The notes under the pieces: generated by a model | What the model saw: only the letters and a program-made list of their open reading frames with translations | Database searches by the model: none | What the model was told of the DNA's origin: nothing | Made by a program: the position numbers and the translations under genes | Part shown: one piece after another, positions 1-5,990 of the stretch | Numbering within the stretch: position 1 is the first letter of the stretch | Layout of the letters: each line of letters begins with the position of its first letter | Assembly: GCA_937960625.1 (NCBI GenBank) | Contig: CALGPD010000065.1 | Span: forward strand, 1 to 8,275 | Direction of reading: 5' to 3' | DNA from: an uncultured Spirochaetia bacterium | GTDB lineage: Bacteria > Spirochaetota > CALGPD01 | Length of the DNA stretch: 8,275 bases

Positions 1-1976
1 GTTACAGCGAGCTCAACAGTATTCACAATGCGTTTTACAATATCTGAGATTAATTCTGATATTTGTTGTGAAGACGTTGCTGAGTTTATAGCAAGCTGCC
101 TAATTTCATCCGCGACAACAGCAAAGCCTTTTCCTGCTTCTCCTGCATGTGCGGCTTCAATTGCGGCATTCATTGCCAACAAGTTCGTTTGTTCAGCAAT
201 ACCGGATATGATATTTGTAATGTCGGAAATCTTATTTCCCGCTTCTTCAATTCCCCTTATTGCGTCAATTGAGCGTTGTATAGCTTGGCCGCCTTCTTCT
301 GCTACTTCTGTAAGTTCATTGCTGATTTTATAAGCTTTTTCTGCTGTATCTGCAACGTTATTTATATTTGCAGCCATTTCTTCAACCGCGGATGAAGATG
401 TTGCAACACTGTTAGATTGTGAATTTATGTTTTCCGCAATTGTTTCAATACTTTTCACCATTTGCGTAACTGTTGAGGATGTATTGCCAACAGTTTTAAT
501 TTCATCAGTTATACTTGTTTCTATTTTTGAAATATTAGTAGCCATTAATTCAATTTCATCTGAAGAAGTTTCAACCTGGTCATTTAATTTTGTGCTCGAG
601 TCTGCAACAGTATGTGTAAGTGTTTTGACCTTTTTAATTATTTCTTTTATACTGCCAACGAAAATATTAAAACGTTTGCTAAGGTCGGAAATTTCATCAC
701 TTCCTAATATTTCCAGTTTGGCTGTTAAATCTCCTTCACCTTTCGAGATATTATCAAGCATATTAGACACGTTAATTATTGGGTTGATAATACGTTTTGA
801 CATAAAAGTAAGGGTTATAATTGCAAAAATAGTAGAAATAGCAAGGGCAATTATTAACCATATCAATAGTTTTTGTATTGTGCTTCCATAAAGGTCGGAG
901 AAATACGCGGTAGATGCAATATACCAATCAAATTTTTCAAAATATCTGAATGCAAAGAGTTTATTCTTTGTTACATTTTTTCCATCTATAGTTGTATTCC
1001 AGTTTGAATTAAAAATCATGGGGGCTTTTTTTAGGTTTTGCGTTTTGTTTTCTATTTTCTTAAAAATAGTATTTTCAGGAATGATTTTACCTTTATAATC
1101 ATGGTCTATTAATACTTTACCTACGGATGTAATAATAAATGGAGTACTGTGTTTGCCGAGTCTTGCGCTTTCAATAGCTTTTAACATATTTTGCTTGAAA
1201 GTATTTGTTATTGAAGATTTATTACTAACTTGTTTGACAAAATCCGATTTATTGGCTGAAGCTGTTATTATTAAATTAAGTTGTTCATAGTATTTTTGAT
1301 AAAGTATTTTATCAATATACGTTGTTCCTGCTTTTGTGCCATGAGGCCATTGATATTCAAGAAAACCGGTTTTCATTTTTATCTGCCTTCCAACATAATT
1401 GAATTTTCTATCCGTTTTATCATAATCCCTGCCTTCAAAATTTTGTTTATGATGCCAGATAGTTTTTCCCTTTTTATCTAATGCATAAAAATAACCGGAT
1501 TTGCCTATTTTTTGTGTACGTAAATATTTTGCGCATCTGTTGCGGAATTCGTTTTCGGTAATTTTGCCTTTTCTAAGTATAGCTGTTTGAGAATCCAAAT
1601 ATTCTATCATTTTGTATAAATGTTTTTTTAGCGCAATTTTAGCAGTTTCGCTTTCCTCCATTGATAATTTTTCAACGGTTTTATAATTGAATGAAACGAA
1701 ATTATACAACGAGTTGACATTATTTTTTAAAATTTTATTCGTTATCGCATTTAGGCTGTTGGATAAAGCAATGTAAACATTTAAGCTTAAAAGGATTAGA
1801 GTTATGAGTACAATTATTATCGTTGTTATGGTTAAACGGCGTCTTATAGAAAATTTGATAGTGTTATATTGTAATTCTTCTGTGCCGGTTAAAAAAATTT
1901 TATTAGGTGATGAGTCTTTATTATCATCCTTTATTTTCACTTCTGTTTTGTGTGTGTGATCTATTTTTTTTAACAT
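1..1976 (-). CDS. Methyl-accepting chemotaxis protein with double Cache sensor domain (C-terminus cut by window edge)
   Basis: This is a transmembrane chemoreceptor that would signal to CheA/CheW. The frame is open from ATG at 1976 to the window start (658 codons) with no stop. After a basic, hydrophilic N-terminus, TM1 spans about residues 47-71. The extracytoplasmic part (about 75-365) contains two Cache-like modules: one around [14 protein letters not shown] (158-171) and a second around residues 272-357. TM2 is about 367-391, followed by HAMP (about 392-450, with INP near 397-399). The signalling hairpin tip is unmistakable ([16 protein letters not shown], near 594-609). A methylation-type site SSAVEEMAA places Glu532/Glu533. 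HAMP-to-tip distance implies roughly 80 missing C-terminal residues (inference). It lies 35 bp after the ammonium transporter on the same strand, so co-transcription is likely. A purine-rich AAAGGCAGG precedes the ATG. Cache domains usually bind small amino or organic acids; the ligand here is unknown. Confidence 0.95.
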   Translation of the reverse strand, partial: MLKKIDHTHKTEVKIKDDNKDSSPNKIFLTGTEELQYNTIKFSIRRRLTITTIIIVLITLILLSLNVYIALSNSLNAITNKILKNNVNSLYNFVSFNYKTVEKLSMEESETAKIALKKHLYKMIEYLDSQTAILRKGKITENEFRNRCAKYLRTQKIGKSGYFYALDKKGKTIWHHKQNFEGRDYDKTDRKFNYVGRQIKMKTGFLEYQWPHGTKAGTTYIDKILYQKYYEQLNLIITASANKSDFVKQVSNKSSITNTFKQNMLKAIESARLGKHSTPFIITSVGKVLIDHDYKGKIIPENTIFKKIENKTQNLKKAPMIFNSNWNTTIDGKNVTKNKLFAFRYFEKFDWYIASTAYFSDLYGSTIQKLLIWLIIALAISTIFAIITLTFMSKRIINPIINVSNMLDNISKGEGDLTAKLEILGSDEISDLSKRFNIFVGSIKEIIKKVKTLTHTVADSSTKLNDQVETSSDEIELMATNISKIETSITDEIKTVGNTSSTVTQMVKSIETIAENINSQSNSVATSSSAVEEMAANINNVADTAEKAYKISNELTEVAEEGGQAIQRSIDAIRGIEEAGNKISDITNIISGIAEQTNLLAMNAAIEAAHAGEAGKGFAVVADEIRQLAINSATSSQQISELISDIVKRIVNTVELAV

Positions 1977-2011
1977 ATTTGCCTGCCTTTGTAATAAAGT
2001 ATTTTTAAATA

Positions 2012-3748
2012 TTATTTTTCAATTTTATACATTTCAGTAATAGGATAAATCCATAATGATGTGTTAAAAATATTATTTGCATCGAGAATATTTATTATTT
2101 GGTTAATAATTTTTGATTTATAGGATTCTCTTGTTAAGATTTCAACTCTTATTTTTTTATAATTTTCCTTATTTATACTGACAAGAATATCTATTTTCTC
2201 CTCATCTGTTCCGCTTGCAAAATTATCAAAGGTCTGTAAAGAAAATCTATGAAATTTATCTGAATTAAGATTTTTCTGTAATTTAGATATTATATCAAGG
2301 GGTACAATAGCTTCAAGAACTATCATAATGCTTTTATCAAAATCTTTAAACGTTACTTCAAAATCCGCGTAAGCCGAATTACCGTGTTCTATATAATCAA
2401 GGCCTGATAATTCTTCTTCTCTAGGAACTCTTAATCCAAGAGTTTTCTTAATTATATAAAAAAGTAGAAGCCCAAGGCCGAATGAAACAATAAAAGCGGA
2501 AAAAATACCTAGAAATTGAATCCCAAGCTGGCTGAAACCATTTCCGTATAATAAACCTTTATCCATATGAAAAAGCCCGACAGCAAGAGTACCCCAAATA
2601 CCGCAGGTGCCATGAACAGAAATGGCTCCAACAGGGTCATCAACACGTATTTTATCAAGAATTATAATTGAAAACACAACTAATATTCCTGCTGCCAAAC
2701 CGATTATTATTGAAGACAGGGGAGAAACGGAATCACAACCGGCAGTAATAGCAACGAGGCCTGCAAGCGAACCGTTTAAAGTCATACCTACATCTGCTTT
2801 TTTAAATATAATCCAAGCTGTAATTAGCGCGCCTAAAGTTCCTGCCGCCGCCGCCATATTCGTTGTAACTGCTATATGCGCAAAGCTTCCTCCGCGTACA
2901 CTCATTGTTGAACCCGGATTAAACCCAAACCATCCAAGCCATAGTATAAAAACACCTAATGCAGCCATGGGGATATTATGCCCCGCAAATATCCTGATCT
3001 TATTATCTGAATATTTACCAATCCTTGCTCCTAATAATACGGCCCCGGCAAGGCCTATCCATCCGCCCACCGAATGAACTACAGTACTGCCTGCAAAGTC
3101 AAGAAAACCCAATTGTTCAAGCCAACCGGATGAATTTTCGTATATTCCTGATAAAGAATTCCATGCCCAGCTGCCAAAAATGGGATAAATTATTGCGGTA
3201 ACAAAAAAGCTGTATCCCAAATATGCCCGGAATCTTGTTCTTTCGGCCATGGCTCCGGAAACAATGGTTGCTGCTGTTGCGGCAAAAACGAGTTGAAATA
3301 AAAAGAAAGCCATATGCGAGTTATTGATTTTACCGTTTTCGATTAATAAACCTTTCATGAAAAAAATGGGTTTACCTATCCAGCCAGAAGTATTATTTCC
3401 AAACATAAGGCTAAAACCTATTACCCAAAAAGCAATAGAGCCCACGGCAAAATCAAGAAGGTTTTTCATGATTATGTTTAACGCGTTTTTAGACCGGGTA
3501 AAACCGCTTTCTACCATTGCAAAACCTGCTTGCATGAAAAAAACCAAGAATGCGGCTATACATGTCCACAATAGGTCAGTTTCTTTTCTTAAACTCTCAA
3601 CGTTCTTCGCGTTTTTATTAATATCTTTGTTTATTTGTGTATTTGTACGTGACTGTACTTGAGAGAATGCAATATTGGATAATAGTAATCCAACAAGTAA
3701 TATTGAACTAATAAGTGTAAATAATAATCTTCTTTTTTTTAAAGGCAA
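2012..3748 (-). CDS. amt: Amt-family ammonium transporter with a C-terminal PII-like domain
   Basis: This is an inner-membrane ammonium channel of 578 residues, longer than stand-alone Amt proteins (about 400-450). Residues 1-30 resemble a signal peptide, then a hydrophilic stretch leads to the first helix (about 57-80, ending [12 protein letters not shown]). Amt signatures follow: AERTRF (169-173), DFAGSTVVH with Asp217 and pore His225, GWFGFNPGS (272-280), and [10 protein letters not shown] with the second pore His379. The conserved cytoplasmic tail (GLDYIEHG, 449-456) leads into an extra domain, about 473-576, whose strand and helix pattern matches GlnB/Gln[20 protein letters not shown] at its start, [10 protein letters not shown] mid-domain and [11 protein letters not shown] at its end. 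The T-loop Tyr motif and the GDGK nucleotide loop of PII are absent. The start is TTG; GGAG sits 7 nt upstream and no upstream in-frame ATG is seen in the gap. The chemoreceptor gene follows after 35 bp. The Amt call is secure; the PII assignment is by pattern only. Confidence 0.95.
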   Translation of the reverse strand: MPLKKRRLLFTLISSILLVGLLLSNIAFSQVQSRTNTQINKDINKNAKNVESLRKETDLLWTCIAAFLVFFMQAGFAMVESGFTRSKNALNIIMKNLLDFAVGSIAFWVIGFSLMFGNNTSGWIGKPIFFMKGLLIENGKINNSHMAFFLFQLVFAATAATIVSGAMAERTRFRAYLGYSFFVTAIIYPIFGSWAWNSLSGIYENSSGWLEQLGFLDFAGSTVVHSVGGWIGLAGAVLLGARIGKYSDNKIRIFAGHNIPMAALGVFILWLGWFGFNPGSTMSVRGGSFAHIAVTTNMAAAAGTLGALITAWIIFKKADVGMTLNGSLAGLVAITAGCDSVSPLSSIIIGLAAGILVVFSIIILDKIRVDDPVGAISVHGTCGIWGTLAVGLFHMDKGLLYGNGFSQLGIQFLGIFSAFIVSFGLGLLLFYIIKKTLGLRVPREEELSGLDYIEHGNSAYADFEVTFKDFDKSIMIVLEAIVPLDIISKLQKNLNSDKFHRFSLQTFDNFASGTDEEKIDILVSINKENYKKIRVEILTRESYKSKIINQIINILDANNIFNTSLWIYPITEMYKIEK

Positions 3749-3793
3749 AGGATATCTCCGGCTGTTTATTTGCCACGCCCCTGGATATTCCTT
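3748..3793 (-). promoter_or_regulatory. Possible leader hairpin covering the amt start
   Basis: Two arms, 3748-3756 and 3784-3793, are complementary over nine pairs with one bulged base and a loop of about 27 nt. In the mRNA the 3' arm fills the spacer between the Shine-Dalgarno and the TTG start, taking in the last G of GGAG and the first T of the start codon. If it folds it could lower translation initiation. The stem is short and AT-rich and the loop long, so stability is doubtful; no known riboswitch is recognised. Confidence 0.25.
3756..3759 (-). promoter_or_regulatory. Ribosome binding site that supports the TTG start of amt
   Basis: On the minus strand GGAG lies 7 nt before the TTG at 3748. 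No ATG or GTG in the same frame is available upstream within the gap, and the TTG directly begins a basic, signal-peptide-like sequence ([10 protein letters not shown]). This spacing favours the TTG as the true start. Confidence 0.6.
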
Positions 3794-3805
3794 ATAATGA
3801 TATAT

Positions 3806-3858
3806 AATAATTTACAATATTTTTAATTAATTAACAATAACTTTTTTTGTAAATTATT
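3806..3858. repeat. 12-bp AT-rich inverted repeat between the permease and amt genes
   Basis: Arms AATAATTTACAA (3806-3817) and TTGTAAATTATT (3847-3858) are perfect inverted copies separated by 29 bp, which themselves include a self-complementary TTAATTAATTAA (3823-3834). The element starts 7 bp beyond the permease stop and ends about 57 bp before the amt start. There is no GC stem or U-tract, so it is not a classical intrinsic terminator. It could be an operator near the amt promoter; a weak pair, TTGTTA then TAAATT at 17-nt spacing, lies inside it on the minus strand. Confidence 0.45.
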
Positions 3859-3864
3859 TTTTGT

Positions 3865-5718
3865 TTAGTTCTTATACCTTTTCCTTTCACTTAATAATAA
3901 TAAATCTTTGATATTATTCTCATTTTTTGCTTTAATCCAAAATTTTTCAAAGTCTTTATCTTGAATAATTTGTGCAATAGCGGCAAGCGCTTTTAGGTGA
4001 AAATTTCTGTTGTCTTTTGTGCCCATTAATACAAATATACTTTTTATATCACTATTTTCATCTGAAAATTCAATGCCTTTTGCGGCACGTACAACGAGTA
4101 GTTTAAATGCATCTGTTCCTTTAATTATTATATGTGGAATTGCAACGAAATCAGTAATAACCGTGCTGCTTTCATTTTCCCGTTTTACAAGAAGGCTGTA
4201 GATAGTTTTTTCATCCATTGATAAATCATCAGTTAATTCTCCGGCAACTTTTTTAAATAATTCATCAACATTCATACGTTGTTTAATATCAAGATATTTA
4301 GCGTTTTTAATTATTGTATCAATATCATCATGTGTAACATCATCGCGTTGATGTAAAACCTCACGGAGTTCATTTTCCAGCTCATGATGCTTGATTTCGC
4401 TATCTGTTATTCTTGCAATGAGGTGGAGCAGGGCAAATTCCTTTAAAGCTTTTTTTCTGCCGTAAAAGAAATATAGCAATGCGCCAAGGCCGACACCTAT
4501 TAGTGAAATAATTTTTGCCTTGCCCGGTATATCTATTAAAAGAATTATAAAAAAAACTATTCCCGTGATATGAAGCCATGGATATAGAGGGGATTTAAAA
4601 CTCGGTTTATAATTTTGGATTTTGCTTTCTCTTAATATTATAACTGAAATATTTGCAAGTATATACGTCATTAAAATTACAGCAGAAGCAGCTTTAACGA
4701 GAAAATCAAGAGGCATAAACAATGAAGCTGAGATAAATACTCCGGTAATTAATATAGAAAAAATAGGGGTTTTTAATTTTTTGTTTACTCTGCTGATAAA
4801 ACCAGGAAGAAGTTTATCTCTGCTTAAAGCCATTGGGTATCTTGATGCAGACATAATTCCTGCATTCGCGGTGGTAATAAAAGCAAACATACCCGCTATT
4901 AATAAAGCGACAAAACCCGGTTGACCCATAAAGATTTTCGCGGCATTCGCGATGGGATTATTAGAGCCGGCTAAACCTTTATTCGCAGAAACTCCGACTG
5001 TAACGATTAAAAGCAATGTATAGACAATTATTATTGAAACAATTGAAGCAATTAAACCCAGTGGAATGTTTTTTTTCGGGTTTTTAATTTCTTCGGAAAT
5101 ACTGGAAACTTTTAACAGCCCTCCAAAAGAAACGAACACAAATCCGGCTGTACTTAATATTCCGACAATCCCTTTTCCTTTAGTGAACGGTATAAAATTG
5201 GTAATGTCAACTTTTGGAAGCCCTATAAATACATATATAAACATTATTATAAAAAGAGCAATTACAAAGATGACTTCAAACCTGCCTGCAATTTTTACTC
5301 CCGCGATATTTAAAAGGATGAAAAAAGTCGTTGTGCATATTGCGGCAAGAATAAAATTTAAGCCCATAAATTGATTTAAAAACAATGCTATGCCAAAAAT
5401 CGCAAATGAACTTTTTAATGATAGGGCGAACCAGCTGAGAAATCCTGATATGGTTCCCACCAATGGGCCTAAACTCCTTGTAATAAAATAATAATCTCCG
5501 CCTGCCTTGGGCATTGCGGTTGAAAGTTCAACAATACTTAAGGTTCCTGTTAAAGCTAGGATACCGGCAAGTAAATATGACACAAAAACCGCGGGTCCTG
5601 TTATGGTGAAAGCTAATCCGGGTAAAATAAAAATACCGGAACTAATCATTGTTCCTGATGCGATACTGAAAACTTCAAGTAATGAAAGCTCTTTTTTTAG
5701 TTTATTCTTGTGTTCCAT
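3865..5718 (-). CDS. APC-superfamily amino acid permease fused to a PTS EIIA (type 2) domain
   Basis: This is a predicted inner-membrane amino acid transporter of 617 residues with a cytoplasmic regulatory domain. The N-terminal ~420 residues are hydrophobic, with APC hallmarks: GTMISSGIFILPG in TM1 (22-34), SEEIKNPKKNIPLG after TM6 (208-221), and SASRYPMALSRDKLLPGF (290-307). A charged linker (about 425-480) leads to an EIIA type-2 fold (about 482-610). It carries RENESST and the active-site motif AIPH with His529, the residue phosphorylated by HPr in this family, and HLKALAAIAQI (574-584). Stand-alone relatives include PtsN and the fructose/mannitol EIIA; no sugar EIIB/EIIC is nearby. Substrate and phosphodonor are unknown. 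The start at ATG 5718 is preferred: a TTG 54 nt upstream (5772) has no ribosome site, lies within the -35 element of a good promoter, and the sequence from 5718 (MEHKNKLKKELSLLEVF) begins as APC proteins normally do. The ribosome site is weak (GGA about 10 nt upstream). Confidence 0.9.
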   Translation of the reverse strand: MEHKNKLKKELSLLEVFSIASGTMISSGIFILPGLAFTITGPAVFVSYLLAGILALTGTLSIVELSTAMPKAGGDYYFITRSLGPLVGTISGFLSWFALSLKSSFAIFGIALFLNQFMGLNFILAAICTTTFFILLNIAGVKIAGRFEVIFVIALFIIMFIYVFIGLPKVDITNFIPFTKGKGIVGILSTAGFVFVSFGGLLKVSSISEEIKNPKKNIPLGLIASIVSIIIVYTLLLIVTVGVSANKGLAGSNNPIANAAKIFMGQPGFVALLIAGMFAFITTANAGIMSASRYPMALSRDKLLPGFISRVNKKLKTPIFSILITGVFISASLFMPLDFLVKAASAVILMTYILANISVIILRESKIQNYKPSFKSPLYPWLHITGIVFFIILLIDIPGKAKIISLIGVGLGALLYFFYGRKKALKEFALLHLIARITDSEIKHHELENELREVLHQRDDVTHDDIDTIIKNAKYLDIKQRMNVDELFKKVAGELTDDLSMDEKTIYSLLVKRENESSTVITDFVAIPHIIIKGTDAFKLLVVRAAKGIEFSDENSDIKSIFVLMGTKDNRNFHLKALAAIAQIIQDKDFEKFWIKAKNENNIKDLLLLSERKRYKN

Positions 5719-5742
5719 AAAAATATTATCCAGTAGTTTTTG

Positions 5743-5772
5743 ATTATAAATATTAATTTCGGTATAAAACAA
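5743..5772 (-). promoter_or_regulatory. Predicted sigma70-type promoter of the permease gene
   Basis: On the minus strand TTGTTT (5772-5767) and a perfect TATAAT (5748-5743) are separated by 18 nt. Transcription would start near 5736, leaving a leader of about 18 nt before the ATG at 5718. The promoter therefore separates the permease from the upstream sensor gene as its own transcription unit. In such AT-rich DNA, chance matches are common, but position and -10 quality are good. Confidence 0.55.
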
Positions 5773-5990
5773 ACATTAATGAAAATTAATTTTTAGTTAG
5801 AAACCTGATATTTAATTTTATTTTACCCTAAATTAGTGTATATCTGTATCTAAAATTTGTGTTAATTCGTGTTTCGATTGTTTTATAAATAAGTCGAATT
5901 TCACGTTATAAACAAGTTAAAGTAATTTTTAATAAAAATCAATTTAAAAAATATGTTTTTTTTAATTTGGATAAATGTATACTTGCAATA
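5773..5990. other. AT-rich intergenic gap with GTGT-motif cluster and imperfect hairpin
   Basis: No coding potential or RNA gene is seen. At 5832-5876 the plus strand shows four related short motifs (TTAGTGTA, TCTGTATC, TTTGTGTTAA, TTCGTGTTTCG) with irregular spacing (8, 15 and 10 nt between TGT cores). At 5868-5905 an imperfect hairpin can form: CGTG with CACG and TTCGA with TCGAA, around a 16-nt loop. No clear intrinsic terminator for the sensor gene ending at 5991 is visible; the only other structure is a weak A/T-only hairpin near 5941-5968. Confidence 0.4.

Noticed and set aside
427..891. Forward-strand open frame of 154 codons
   Set aside because: It is antisense to the chemoreceptor HAMP and signalling region; the minus-strand frame there is clearly coding.
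2622..3077. Forward-strand open frame of 151 codons
   Set aside because: It is antisense to the Amt core, which has clear family motifs; the forward translation resembles no family.
3761..3775. GG-N10-GC pattern (TGGCA ... GC) upstream of amt resembling a sigma54 -24/-12 promoter
   Set aside because: The TTGC part of the -12 box is missing, and transcription would begin at about the start codon, leaving no room for the ribosome site.
5719..5772. Upstream TTG start that would add 18 residues to the permease
   Set aside because: It has no Shine-Dalgarno, forms part of the -35 hexamer of a good promoter, and the added residues are not typical of APC proteins.
5941..5968. A/T-only hairpin with T-run after the sensor gene as an intrinsic terminator
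   Set aside because: The stem is imperfect, has no G/C pairs, and could form by chance in this AT-rich gap.
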